A stretch of 64,000 nucleotides of DNA, from contig NZ_CP149817.1 of NCBI RefSeq assembly GCF_037935975.1, forward strand, positions 1,550,001-1,614,000. Direction: 5' to 3'. Below, piece after piece: positions 36,096 through 44,915 of this stretch (position 1 is its first letter; each line of letters begins with the position of its first letter). The notes below the pieces were generated by a model. The model saw only the letters and a list, made by a program, of their open reading frames with translations. It was not told where the DNA came from and searched no databases. The DNA comes from Teredinibacter turnerae (GTDB taxonomy: Bacteria; Pseudomonadota; Gammaproteobacteria; Pseudomonadales; Cellvibrionaceae). A program made the translations under genes and the position numbers.

Positions 36096-37106
36096 ATGAA
36101 AATTGACCCGAAAACACTGGCTTTTTTGCTGGAAAGCATGCGCGAAAGTGTTCGGGACATTAAACGATTGTGTCGTCCGGGTTTTGGTTCCAGTGAGTTA
36201 CTGCAAATGGTGAGAATCGCCCACAAATTAAAAGGTGAGGCGACGGTGGTGGGGCTGGCGAACCTGTCGCTCTTGGTTTCCCAGTTTGAAGATTACCTGC
36301 AGTGCCTGCGTGACCGGGTGGCGGTGAGCCCGTCCCATCGTACGGCCATCGAGCGTTACCTTATGCGTATCAACGCTGCGGCAAACCGGATTCAAAAGTA
36401 TGTGGCTCCGGCAGGCGAAGCCACGCCCATAGCTAAACCATCTCCGGTCTCCAAAACTGAGGTTTCCACGTCTGGCTTTGCCGCGACTTTGCAGGTTCTC
36501 GCCGCTAACATGGGCCGCTCCGACAACAAGTCTGTCGCTTTGAATCTGGATAAATTTAATGCCCAGGGCATCCCGCGACCGCTGCTGGTCAAAATTCAGG
36601 ATATGGTGATGCAGCTGGTGCGCAACGCAATTGCGCATGGTATTGAGCAACCGGCGGAGCGGACGGCGAGCGGCAAGCCTGAGCAGGGACGGGTTGCCGT
36701 AGTGGTGCGCAGGGAAGCCGATGCGGTACTGGTCGCGGTTCAGGACAATGGCAAGGGCCTCGATCTTGAGAAAATTCGTCGCAGGTTGATATTCAAGTAT
36801 GGGGTTGCCGTGCGCAAAGCCGCCGATCTCACTCGCGAACAGCTGATAAACGCCCTGTATTTACCCGGGTTCAGTACCTTAACCAAGATGCAGAATCACG
36901 CGGGGCGTGGGGTGGGGCTCGATCTGGTGAAGTCTTATGTGCGCGAATTGGGTGGGCGCATCGATGTGGAATTTGAAGCTGGGCAGTACACGCGGTTTGT
37001 GCTTCGTCTGCCGCTCGCCAAGGCACCGACGGGAAAAGTTATTCGCTTGCCAAAGGGCCGCCAGGGAAGCGCGCGGTTGCAGCCGGCGCAATCACGCCAC
37101 GGATAA
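36096..37106 (+). CDS. CheA-like Hpt–HATPase protein without CheW domain
   Basis: A 336-residue protein. The N-terminal Hpt domain carries RIAHKLKGEATVVGL, with phosphoacceptor His43. After a linker (TPIAKPSPVSKTEVS) comes a CheA-type ATPase domain: QDMVMQLVRNAIAHGIEQPAERTASGKPEQG (N box), VQDNGKGLDLEKIRRR (G1), HAGRGVGLDLVKSYVRELGG (G2). The P3 dimerisation region is short, and no CheW-like regulatory domain, P2 domain or receiver follows. It may be an autonomous histidine phosphotransfer kinase for an unlinked response regulator. It stands alone between greA and the aryl-polyene-type cluster. Confidence 0.8.
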   Translation: MKIDPKTLAFLLESMRESVRDIKRLCRPGFGSSELLQMVRIAHKLKGEATVVGLANLSLLVSQFEDYLQCLRDRVAVSPSHRTAIERYLMRINAAANRIQKYVAPAGEATPIAKPSPVSKTEVSTSGFAATLQVLAANMGRSDNKSVALNLDKFNAQGIPRPLLVKIQDMVMQLVRNAIAHGIEQPAERTASGKPEQGRVAVVVRREADAVLVAVQDNGKGLDLEKIRRRLIFKYGVAVRKAADLTREQLINALYLPGFSTLTKMQNHAGRGVGLDLVKSYVRELGGRIDVEFEAGQYTRFVLRLPLAKAPTGKVIRLPKGRQGSARLQPAQSRHG

Positions 37107-37237
37107 AAAGAGGCCCTTTTACGGGCCTAATCTCGGTTCACTGCCGTTTGCGGAAAAACTGACCGCTGCTTCCAGTGTCATGCTCTACAGGCCCGTAGTC
37201 TATGAGGCAAATGGTCAAGAAAAATGGAAGGATTGAG

Positions 37238-37268
37238 GATGACCGGCACTTAACGGGTGCCGGTCATC
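37238..37268. terminator. Long hairpin between convergent genes
   Basis: GATGACCGGCAC and GTGCCGGTCATC form a perfect 12-bp stem with a 7-base loop, between the CheA-like gene and the convergent ketosynthase gene stop at 37273. Probably a bidirectional transcription end; another small hairpin (AGGCCC…GGGCCT) lies at about 37112–37130. Confidence 0.65.
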
Positions 37269-37272
37269 GTGA

Positions 37273-38511
37273 TTAAGATTCGCTGTGGCGTCGAAAGATC
37301 AGCGAGGTGTTGATCCCACCGAATGCAAAATTATTGTTCATGACAAATTCGCACTCTAACCCTCGCCCTTCGTTCATGATGTAATCCAGTTCGCCGCACT
37401 CCGGGTCCGGCGTTTTCAGGTTGAGCGTTGGCAAGTAGAGATTTTCGCGCATCATCTGAATAGTCGCCCAGGCTTCCACCGCGCCACAGGCTCCGAGAGT
37501 ATGGCCCAAATGACCTTTTAGGGTGCTCATTGGCAGTCGATTGCCAAACAGTGATGCAGTTGCGCGTGATTCGGCAAGGTCGCCCCGATCGGTCGCGGTG
37601 CCATGGGCATTCACGTAACCAATATCTGCTGGGCTGAGGCCTGCGTCTTGAAGCGCCAGTTCCATTGCGATTTGCATGGTTTCGGCATTGGGTTGCGTGA
37701 TGTGGCCACCGTCGGTGTTTTGGCCGTAGCCCAGTACTTCTGCGTAGATGGTCGCGCCACGAGCTATCGCATGTTCGCGCTCTTCCAGTATCAGGGTGCC
37801 AGCACCTTCGCCTATCACTAAGCCATCGCGATTCTGATCAAACGGGCGCGGGGTGAGTTCTGGCGTATCGTTCGCCGTGCTGGTCGCGTAAAGCGTATCA
37901 AATACAGCGGCTTCGGTTGGGCATAATTCCTCACCACCTCCGGCAACCATTGCAATTTGACGACCTGCTTTAATGGTCTCGAACGCTTGCCCGATAGCCT
38001 GGCTTCCAGAAGTACAGGCGCTTGAGGTAGTGTAGAGTCGTCCCCGCAAGCCGAAAAATACACCGATATTTACCGGTGAAGTGTGGCTCATCATCCGGAT
38101 ATAGGTGGTCGCGGTAACGCTCGTCATATTGCCTTCAATAATCATCCCGGCAAAATCCCGCACAGCGTCTGTGCTACCTGTGGAGGAGCCATAGGCGACC
38201 CCCACTTGACCCGATTTTAAAATGGGGTCGCCCAGTAGACCGGCATCGGCCAACGCCCTTTCCGCTGAGCTGGTGGCCATAAGCGACACTCGTCCCATAC
38301 CGCGGGTTTTTTTGCGCGAGAAGTGGCTGGGTGTCTGAAAATCGGTGACAGGCCCGCCCAGGCGGGTGTTGAGATCGCCGTAGCGCTCCCACTCTGCCAT
38401 GCGTTTGATACCGGATTTACCGGCCAGCGCGTTGGTTCTGAATGTCTCCCAATCACTACCAAGCGAGGTAATGGTAGACATTCCCGTAATTACTACCCGT
38501 TTGCAGCTCAA
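37273..38511 (-). CDS. Beta-ketoacyl-ACP synthase (FabF/FabB-like) of the aryl-polyene-type cluster
   Basis: A 412-residue condensing enzyme: RVVITGMSTITSLGSDWETF start, nucleophile in SSACTSGSQAIG, the two catalytic His in NAHGTATDRGD and KGHLGHTLGACG. It extends the growing polyene from malonyl-ACP. It is the last gene of the 11-gene minus-strand operon and overlaps the FabG-like gene by four bases (ATGA). Among the three ketosynthase-fold proteins of the cluster this one and 51189–52370 have a complete active site. Confidence 0.93.
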   Translation of the reverse strand: MSCKRVVITGMSTITSLGSDWETFRTNALAGKSGIKRMAEWERYGDLNTRLGGPVTDFQTPSHFSRKKTRGMGRVSLMATSSAERALADAGLLGDPILKSGQVGVAYGSSTGSTDAVRDFAGMIIEGNMTSVTATTYIRMMSHTSPVNIGVFFGLRGRLYTTSSACTSGSQAIGQAFETIKAGRQIAMVAGGGEELCPTEAAVFDTLYATSTANDTPELTPRPFDQNRDGLVIGEGAGTLILEEREHAIARGATIYAEVLGYGQNTDGGHITQPNAETMQIAMELALQDAGLSPADIGYVNAHGTATDRGDLAESRATASLFGNRLPMSTLKGHLGHTLGACGAVEAWATIQMMRENLYLPTLNLKTPDPECGELDYIMNEGRGLECEFVMNNNFAFGGINTSLIFRRHSES

Positions 38512-39230
38512 AACATACCACCATTGATTGAGATAACCTGGCGCGTGATGTACGCGGCTTTATCAGAAACCAGAAATGCCACGAGGTCGGCGACTTCCTG
38601 CGGCTCGCCCGCACGGCGCAGTGGGACCATTTGCATGGCTTCATCGCGCAGCTCTGCCGTCATTTCTGTGGCTATGATCCCGGGGGCTACACAGTTTACA
38701 GTCACTTTACGTTTCGCCAGCTCTACGGCTAAGGCCTTGCTCGCCCCCATAATGCCCGCTTTGGCGGCGCTGTAGTTTACCTGGCCACGGTTTCCCATAA
38801 CGCCGGAAACCGATGCCAGGGTAACGATGCGTCCACCCTGTTTCATACGGAGCATCGGCATGGTGATAGGGTGAAGCACGTTGTAGAAGGCATCCAGATT
38901 GGTGTGGATCACGGCGTCCCAGTCGTCGCCACTCATGGCAGGGAACGCGTTGTCACGCGCGATACCGGCGTTACAAACAACCCCATAGTAGGCCCCGTGT
39001 GCTTGTGTATCGGCGATGAGAGCCGCAGCTGTCGCGGCGCGGTCTCCCACATCAAACTGTAGCAGGCGGGCGTGGCCTCCATTGCTGCTGATCTCATCGA
39101 TTACCTGTTGTGCTTCATCCGCACGGCTGCGGCAATGCACGACCACGGTGTAACCCGCTTTACCTAAAGTGACGGCTATAGCTCGGCCGATGCCCCGGCT
39201 GGAGCCGGTTACCAGAATGGATTGGGTCAC
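38508..39230 (-). CDS. 3-oxoacyl-ACP reductase (FabG-like) of the cluster
   Basis: A 240-residue short-chain dehydrogenase: SILVTGSSRGIGRAIAVTLGKAGYTVVVHCRSRA (nucleotide loop), VCNAGIARDNAFPAM, and catalytic VNYSAAKAG (Tyr-x-x-x-Lys), ending in the FabG-type ITRQVISINGGMF. It reduces the beta-keto group during each extension cycle. It lies between the dehydratase and ketosynthase genes. Confidence 0.92.
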   Translation of the reverse strand: MTQSILVTGSSRGIGRAIAVTLGKAGYTVVVHCRSRADEAQQVIDEISSNGGHARLLQFDVGDRAATAAALIADTQAHGAYYGVVCNAGIARDNAFPAMSGDDWDAVIHTNLDAFYNVLHPITMPMLRMKQGGRIVTLASVSGVMGNRGQVNYSAAKAGIMGASKALAVELAKRKVTVNCVAPGIIATEMTAELRDEAMQMVPLRRAGEPQEVADLVAFLVSDKAAYITRQVISINGGMF

Positions 39231-39247
39231 GTTGGTGTTCCGTTTCG

Positions 39248-39727
39248 TTAAATGAAGTCAGTGGGATTTTTGGGCTGCACGCCTTTGAGTTGTGCATTGC
39301 CGAGATTCTGGCCGCGACCGTCGTGCAGCTCGCACTGAAACAGCGAAATGTCATTATCGCTTTCCAGAACCGGTTTTACTTTGATGCGGACCGCCTCGCC
39401 GTGTTTGAAACAGGGTACGTTCACGTCGAAGCTTCGGGTGCCCAGAAGAAAGCCGACATTGGGTTCGCGGCCACGTTGCCTGCGCTTGAGCCCGGCGTAG
39501 GCGGCGACAGTTTGGGCCATGTATTCAAGTGCCACCCAGGCGGGCGTGTCGCCGTTTGTCTGGCTGAATACGGTGGGCTGGCGATGATCAACCTCTGCCT
39601 CCAGCCAAGTCTCCGCTGTCGCCACAATACGAGACAGCAGCACCATGGGTTCCGCGTGGGGCAGCAACCATGCCGGTGTGGGCATGGGTTCGGTCGTCTC
39701 TAACAGGGCGTTTGGCGTGATAATCAT
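39248..39727 (-). CDS. ApeP-like hot-dog dehydratase
   Basis: A 159-residue hot-dog protein: TTEPMPTPAWLLPHAEPMVLLSRIVATAETWLEAEVD, with the LLPHAEPMVLL motif in the place of the FabA/Z active-site His, then ALEYMAQTVAAYAGLKRR with the helix that carries the second catalytic residue. It corresponds to the 3-hydroxyacyl-ACP dehydratase ApeP of aryl-polyene clusters. A second such protein is encoded at 53171. Confidence 0.8.
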   Translation of the reverse strand: MIITPNALLETTEPMPTPAWLLPHAEPMVLLSRIVATAETWLEAEVDHRQPTVFSQTNGDTPAWVALEYMAQTVAAYAGLKRRQRGREPNVGFLLGTRSFDVNVPCFKHGEAVRIKVKPVLESDNDISLFQCELHDGRGQNLGNAQLKGVQPKNPTDFI

Positions 39728-39803
39728 CGTAAATTATGCAGGGACAAAAACAGGGCGCGATTGTACACGGAAATTTCCCTGCGAATAACCCGTTGGCGAT
39801 GGA

Positions 39804-42188
39804 TTACCCGTTTGATTTATGAACAGACTGATTGTTATTTGTTGTTGCGCAAGGTGACATGAGGAAATGTAGAAAAATCACCGCCGCGTTGATCGCAATG
39901 CCGAGGCTGAGTGTGATGCCAAAGTCGCCAATCATCGGCGTTTGGCTGAGGCCGAGCAAACCGAAGGACAGTAGGCTGGTGAGTGCAGACAGCAGAATTG
40001 CCGCTAAGGTGGAAGCATCCGGGTTGTACCCGGACGCCTGTAGAAAAACGGCATAGTCGATACCCAGGCCCAAGACAAGGTACAGAGCAAAAATATGGAA
40101 GGCGTTGATAGCGCCGAAAGCACTGATAATAGCGACTGTCGCAAGGCTGCTACCCAGCGGTATCGCAATGAGCTGCAACGCGACCAGTGATCGATAGTGA
40201 ATCATAAACATCGCGAGAATCATCAGGTAGGCGACAACTAACAGCGACTGAGCTTTGTGACGAATGGTTGCGAGTATGTGAGTCAGGTCCGCAGCGCGAT
40301 CCGCAAACACCACCATCGGATCATTCAGTTCGCTAATTGCCGCTTGCAGCTTGCGGCTGTCTGGGCTCTTCAGCTCAATGACCGCTGCAACTTCGTCCCC
40401 GGCTTCCACCCACAGGTTTTGGGTGAGCGCCGAAGCTCCCGCGAGCGAAGACGGCGCAAGCAGCCTGAATTCACTGGTTTTCGCCACCGATGCTGCTGGG
40501 TAGCCAAGAGAAGTCAGCGAGTCATACACCGCGCCGCCAGGTTGGTAAAGCCCGTTGTTGTGGTCAAACGCAGCACGCTGCTCCTGCGCCAGTGGCAGTA
40601 ACGTATTAATGCTGCGAAAACCCGCGATCAGGCCGTCGGCGCGCCACTGCTCTAATGGCGTTTGTAGTGCGGCGAGTTTTTTCATCACCGCGTCTTCTGA
40701 GTGCCCGCTGACGAGAATCGCACGGCTGGGGTCGAATTCTTGAATTACGCTCGCGGCGTGTTTGAGGTCGTTGATGAGTTTGGGTGAAGCGTGGTACATC
40801 AGACGCGGGTTGTCGGATGTTGAATAAAGTGAGGCAGAAGCTGCGGCCACTGCGATTAAGCCTGCGAGAAGTGCCGAGTTGATAAGCGGCCGTTTTTTGG
40901 CTCCCTTGCCAATCGCTGTGCTGAGATAACGCGTCAGCGATGGCAGCAAAAGCGCGGGCTTATGGGCTCTGGGCAGAGAGCAGGCGATGGTTCCCAGAAA
41001 CAGCCAGGCGGCGCTCAAACCCAGGCAGGAGAAAACCGCAATTTGCTGCAGGCTGCTGAGCCCCGAGAAACTAAGGCACAAATAACCGAGCACGCTACTG
41101 GCGAGGCTCAGCAACAGCGGGGAGAAAATAGCGGAGAATACCTGTTTGCCATCGTCCTCAGGCGTTTGATAGTAGCGAGCGAACACGTGGAGGGAAAAGT
41201 CTACGCACACGCCAATCAAAGAAGCACCGAAAACCAGCACAATAAAGTGCAGCTGGGCAAACAGCCAGTTACACAGGGTAAATGCGGTTGCAAAGCCGAA
41301 TGTGATGCTGCCAATAGAGACCAGCAATGCCTGTGGCCTTCCGAACATAGCGAGGAAAAGAATCAAGATACCCAGGGTTGAGCCGGTTGCAATAACCGAT
41401 AAGTCGCTTTTCATGCTGGCAGCAGCGAATTGCGCGTGAAACACCGGGCCGAGCCGCCATAGCTGCGCCTCAGGAAGCAGTGGCGCCAGAGCAGACTCCA
41501 GTTGATCAACTGCGTCGACAAGCGTTGCCTGGGTTGCAAGATCAAGCCCACTGCCCAGGATTTGGTAACTCAGCAAAAGACTCGGCGATGTGTTGTCATT
41601 GATGATTGCAATACGATTGGCAAATACATCCGCCTGGGGGTGCGGTAGAAAGTCAGTTAGGCGCGCCTGGAGAATGCCCTGGGGGTCGTTCAGCAGGCTT
41701 AGCCCGGGCACACCTTCAAACCCGGCACCATAGGCTCTCGCGATAATCGAGGCGGCGACGTCTTCAGCGCTGCGCCCGGCCTGTATATCTGCAAAATTGA
41801 AGCGATGCTGAATTAATTTGTCGACGAGCGGCGATAGGCTTTCGCTGTGATCTACGGCGACAAACAGCGTTTCATGCGTCGCTTCGAAGGTGTCTATTGC
41901 CGTTTCTATTGCTTCTTCGCGGTTGTAGGCAGCGTCGTCGAGCGGCGTATTGATGACCAATACAAACTGATTTTCAAACTGGCGGGCGCTTTCGGTATTC
42001 CAGCGGGTGACAACGCTATCGCTGGTATTGGTGTCTATCATGTGCGCCATATCGGCACTGATACGCCATTTGTGATGAACAGTGTTGTCTACGACAGCGG
42101 CGCCAATCAGCAGGCTCAGCAGCGCAAAAATAACGCGCACACCCGCAGCGTATTGGCGATGATTTGAGTATGCTGGCGACAACTTCAA
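39804..42188 (-). CDS. MMPL/RND-family exporter of the cluster
   Basis: A 794-residue membrane protein. Two repeats each have a leading transmembrane helix, a large periplasmic loop and a bundle of five helices (for example LSVIATGSTLGILILFLAMFGRPQALLVSIGSITFGFATAFTL, and SLLVVAYLMILAMFMIHYRSLVALQLIAIPLGSSLATVAII), the 12-helix MMPL layout. The start is TTG 42188 (KLSPAYSNHRQYAAGVRVIFALLSL), whose TTGA overlaps the stop of the LolA-like gene. In aryl-polyene clusters the MMPL protein is thought to move the product to the outer membrane together with the LolA-like carrier. Confidence 0.85.
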   Translation of the reverse strand: MKLSPAYSNHRQYAAGVRVIFALLSLLIGAAVVDNTVHHKWRISADMAHMIDTNTSDSVVTRWNTESARQFENQFVLVINTPLDDAAYNREEAIETAIDTFEATHETLFVAVDHSESLSPLVDKLIQHRFNFADIQAGRSAEDVAASIIARAYGAGFEGVPGLSLLNDPQGILQARLTDFLPHPQADVFANRIAIINDNTSPSLLLSYQILGSGLDLATQATLVDAVDQLESALAPLLPEAQLWRLGPVFHAQFAAASMKSDLSVIATGSTLGILILFLAMFGRPQALLVSIGSITFGFATAFTLCNWLFAQLHFIVLVFGASLIGVCVDFSLHVFARYYQTPEDDGKQVFSAIFSPLLLSLASSVLGYLCLSFSGLSSLQQIAVFSCLGLSAAWLFLGTIACSLPRAHKPALLLPSLTRYLSTAIGKGAKKRPLINSALLAGLIAVAAASASLYSTSDNPRLMYHASPKLINDLKHAASVIQEFDPSRAILVSGHSEDAVMKKLAALQTPLEQWRADGLIAGFRSINTLLPLAQEQRAAFDHNNGLYQPGGAVYDSLTSLGYPAASVAKTSEFRLLAPSSLAGASALTQNLWVEAGDEVAAVIELKSPDSRKLQAAISELNDPMVVFADRAADLTHILATIRHKAQSLLVVAYLMILAMFMIHYRSLVALQLIAIPLGSSLATVAIISAFGAINAFHIFALYLVLGLGIDYAVFLQASGYNPDASTLAAILLSALTSLLSFGLLGLSQTPMIGDFGITLSLGIAINAAVIFLHFLMSPCATTNNNQSVHKSNG

Positions 42189-42889
42189 GGCTGAGTTTCC
42201 GACTCCAGAATATGCTTGCAGATGGCTTCGACTACGGAATCGTCCGTGCTGCAATCGGCAAACAGGTTGTGCGTGTTTTCTGTGACTTTACTGAAGCGAA
42301 CCGATTGCCATTCGCCGTTAGTCAGTTCCAGCCGGTAACCCGTGAGGTGGTTTTCAACAGTAAACTCCAGTTGCGTTAGCTGCTTGGCAACGTGTTTGTT
42401 GCGTGGGGTGAGGGTAATGCGCTGGGCTTTGCCTTCCGATGTTACCTGGGCGTTGAAGTAGCGTTCCAGATACTTCCAGTCACCGTCAATTAGCGCATTG
42501 ATAATGCGACCGATATAGCGGGTTGCCTGGAGGCGGATACGCTCGGCCCGAATACGTTGATCGTGTACCTGATAGTCAAAACTTTTTCGTGCCCCAAAAA
42601 ATTGGGCCTGCATCACCGGTTCCCGGGTAAACCAGAGAAATCCGAGTTCTTTGTCGAAAAAAAACTGGCCGGAGCTAACGAGCTTTTCGGGCAACCCGGG
42701 TAATTTGCGCTCACTGATGAATGAGCCGGCGGAGTAATCGACAGCGGGGAGGCTTAATTGGGACAACGGGGAATCGGTGTGCTCTGCACTGGCCACAGCC
42801 ATCGCCGTTGCGGCGAAAGTGTCACTGGCAAACGTGAGAAGGGCGTATACCAGGATTGCTCGGGCTGCACGGAATCGGGTTCTGGACAT
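42185..42889 (-). CDS. LolA-like periplasmic carrier of the cluster
   Basis: A 234-residue exported protein: signal peptide SRTRFRAARAILVYALLTFASDTFA, then a LolA-type beta-barrel (SGSFISERKLPGLPEKLVSSGQFFFDKELGFLWFTREPVMQAQFF) and a C-terminal segment with EFTVENHLTGYRLELTNGEWQSVRFSKVTENTH. The start is ATG 42889, which overlaps the thioesterase stop (TAATG); the frame upstream (from 42937) belongs to that overlap. It likely shuttles the lipid-like product across the periplasm. Confidence 0.82.
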   Translation of the reverse strand: MSRTRFRAARAILVYALLTFASDTFAATAMAVASAEHTDSPLSQLSLPAVDYSAGSFISERKLPGLPEKLVSSGQFFFDKELGFLWFTREPVMQAQFFGARKSFDYQVHDQRIRAERIRLQATRYIGRIINALIDGDWKYLERYFNAQVTSEGKAQRITLTPRNKHVAKQLTQLEFTVENHLTGYRLELTNGEWQSVRFSKVTENTHNLFADCSTDDSVVEAICKHILESETQP

Positions 42890-43308
42890 TACTGTTTGCC
42901 CAGGCGTTCGATGAGAATTTGTGGACTTTGAAAACACATCTCACCTGTTTTTCCGTCGACGGCCACCTGCGATGTGTGCGCTTTGCACAAGCGTTCTCCG
43001 GTCGCTTGATCATAGATCACGTATTTTAATTTCAGGCGATACTCCCACTCGGCAAGTTGGGTCACCACACGTACCACCTGATCAAACCGCAGTGGTTTTA
43101 CGTACTTGATTTGCATATCAATGATCGGCCACATATAGCCCGACTGTTCCATGGCATCGTAGTTGTAGCCAACCTTATCCAAAAATTCACAGCGGGCAAC
43201 TTCCAGATATTTAGCGTAATGGCCATGCCAGGCAACGCCCATCGAGTCCACATCGTGGAAGGGCACTTTTATTAGGGTTTCCGTTTGTATCAGCGTGTCT
43301 GTGTCCAT
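42889..43308 (-). CDS. 4HBT-family acyl-CoA/ACP thioesterase of the cluster
   Basis: A 139-residue hot-dog thioesterase: FHDVDSMGVAWHGHYAKYLEVARCEFLDKVG is the 4-hydroxybenzoyl-CoA thioesterase signature, with the catalytic Asp in HDVDSMG, followed by YKVKYVKPLRFDQ-like and KLKYVIYDQATGERLCKAHTSQVAVD strands. It may edit or release chains. It overlaps the glycosyltransferase gene by 19 bases. Confidence 0.88.
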   Translation of the reverse strand: MDTDTLIQTETLIKVPFHDVDSMGVAWHGHYAKYLEVARCEFLDKVGYNYDAMEQSGYMWPIIDMQIKYVKPLRFDQVVRVVTQLAEWEYRLKLKYVIYDQATGERLCKAHTSQVAVDGKTGEMCFQSPQILIERLGKQ

Positions 43309-44042
43309 TCCAGTTTTCTGATCAGTAATTTGGGAAGACGCACTAACATGCCGAAAAACAGGCGCGTGTGCATCCAGGAAATTGCAATGTTGTCATTGAG
43401 AACATTGAAGTGAGAGGTAATTTCCGGGCGGTAGACTACCTCGGTGCGAATTTCTATCACCCGCACGCCACGCCAGACTAACTTGACCAGAATATCTGAG
43501 TCGAAATCCATGCGGCGACTGATTTTTGACGTGTTCAGTAGCTGTAAAGTTTCCTGCAGCGGGTAAAGTCGGAAACCGCACATGGAGTCGCTGATACTGC
43601 GGGACAAGGTATTAACGCACACCCAAAAATCGGTAAGTTTGCGCGCGTACATACGACTTTTCGGGGCATTGATATAAATTCGGTTGCCACTGATGACTGC
43701 ATGGGGGTGCTGCTCTGACATCGCTAAAAACAGCGGGATATCCTGGTGGTTGTGCTGGCCGTCTGCGTCGATTTGCAGTGCATGGCTGTAGCCGAGACGC
43801 ACCGCTTCCCGTAAACCTTCACAGACCGCGCTGCCCTTGCCTTGATTGGTGGGTAGGCGCAGTAAGGTAATGAATGTATGGCGGGCGACAATCTCGTCCA
43901 GTAGTTCGGCATTCGCCGCGTCACTGCCATCGTCGACGACCAGGCACGGAAGCCCGAGCTCCGCCAGGTTGGTTGCGACTGGCGCAAATTCGCGACTGTG
44001 GTTGAAAATAGGGACCAGCAGGCAGGGCGTGTGGTTAGTCAT
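43290..44042 (-). CDS. GT2-family glycosyltransferase of the cluster
   Basis: A 250-residue GT-A fold enzyme: CLLVPIFNHSREFAPVATNLAELGLPCLVVDDGSDAAN (nucleotide-sugar loop), HALQIDADGQHNHQDIP (DxD-type metal site), ISDSMCGFRLYPLQ (acceptor motif), followed by two hydrophobic/amphipathic stretches near the C-terminus. It resembles dolichol-phosphate mannosyltransferase-like enzymes. In aryl-polyene clusters a glycosyltransferase helps attach the head group or anchor. It overlaps both neighbours. Confidence 0.88.
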   Translation of the reverse strand: MTNHTPCLLVPIFNHSREFAPVATNLAELGLPCLVVDDGSDAANAELLDEIVARHTFITLLRLPTNQGKGSAVCEGLREAVRLGYSHALQIDADGQHNHQDIPLFLAMSEQHPHAVISGNRIYINAPKSRMYARKLTDFWVCVNTLSRSISDSMCGFRLYPLQETLQLLNTSKISRRMDFDSDILVKLVWRGVRVIEIRTEVVYRPEITSHFNVLNDNIAISWMHTRLFFGMLVRLPKLLIRKLEWTQTR

Positions 44043-44409
44043 TGGCTGCTCGCAGCGTCAGCGTACCTGAAGCACAGGATTGCTCACCACTGACCCATTG
44101 GAAGCTCACTTTGCCGGTATTTCGTGCGGGTGTCAGTTCGAGTGTCAGTGGTGTATCGGATTTGATTACGTGGGTAAACTTCAAATTTTTAATTTGCCCC
44201 GGCTCGCAGGCAAGCTCAAGACGTCGTGCAAGTTCGAATGTCCAGGTTAGCAGGGTCACGCCGGGGAGTAATGGCAACTCTGGAAAGTGACCAGCGAAAT
44301 AGTCTGCACTGTACGGGGGCGCAAGGGTCACCCGGATACAGCTCTCTGACTGGTTTAGGATGGTGTGCGCAGGCAGAGGTAATTGCGTGAGCGGCTTAGA
44401 GTCAGTCAT
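44035..44409 (-). CDS. ApeI-like 3-hydroxyacyl dehydratase
   Basis: A 124-residue hot-dog protein of the FabZ/ApeI type: APPYSADYFAGHFPELPLLPGVTLLTWTFELARRLEL contains the GHFPxxPxxPGV signature with the catalytic His. The remainder forms the central strands KFTHVIKSDTPLTLELTPARN. It removes water to make the conjugated double bond. It partners with the ApeP-like gene at 39248; a second ApeI-like gene is at 49896. Confidence 0.83.
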   Translation of the reverse strand: MTDSKPLTQLPLPAHTILNQSESCIRVTLAPPYSADYFAGHFPELPLLPGVTLLTWTFELARRLELACEPGQIKNLKFTHVIKSDTPLTLELTPARNTGKVSFQWVSGEQSCASGTLTLRAAND

Positions 44410-44487
44410 TGGGTGCTATGCCAGCTGCGGTTTTGGGGCGTTGGCAGTTTGGGCGTGTTCATCCCAGACTGCCCGATTTGGTGAGCG

Positions 44488-44802
44488 CTAACCAGCGTTA
44501 GTGGTTGTCTCCACGGCTTCTGGTTCTGCCGCGGTTTCGCTATTTGACGCGTCGTTCAGCATCTTGTAGACAGCCTCAACAACATCGTTAACGGTACGCA
44601 CATGTTTAAAGTCGTCCGGTTGAATTTTTTTGCCGGTGAACTCTTTTAGTTTTACCACCAAGTCTACGGCGTCGATGCTGTCGATATCCAAATCTTCGTA
44701 GAGATTAGCGTCTGCGGTAATTGCGTTTTCATCGATCTCGAAAAGGTCAACCATAACGCCTTTCAAGTAATCGTAAATCGCCTCTTTGCTGTAATTTTGC
44801 AT
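44488..44802 (-). CDS. Acyl carrier protein (first of two)
   Basis: A 104-residue carrier protein: MQNYSKEAIYDYLKGVMVDLFEIDENAITADANLYEDLDIDSIDAVDLVVKLKEF contains the DIDSIDAV phosphopantetheine site, Ser in the D-S-I/L-D motif. A C-terminal tail (SNSETAAEPEAVETTTNAG) of about 20 residues is unusual. It carries the growing chain. Confidence 0.94.
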   Translation of the reverse strand: MQNYSKEAIYDYLKGVMVDLFEIDENAITADANLYEDLDIDSIDAVDLVVKLKEFTGKKIQPDDFKHVRTVNDVVEAVYKMLNDASNSETAAEPEAVETTTNAG

Positions 44803-44915
44803 AGGTGTATCTGTGTAATTCTGGGTAGCACTGGGTTTTATCTGAAATTAATGAGAAATCAGCCTCATGAATAGCGGCAAATATATCACAGCGTTCTGAC
44901 AAATGGTTTATCTGA

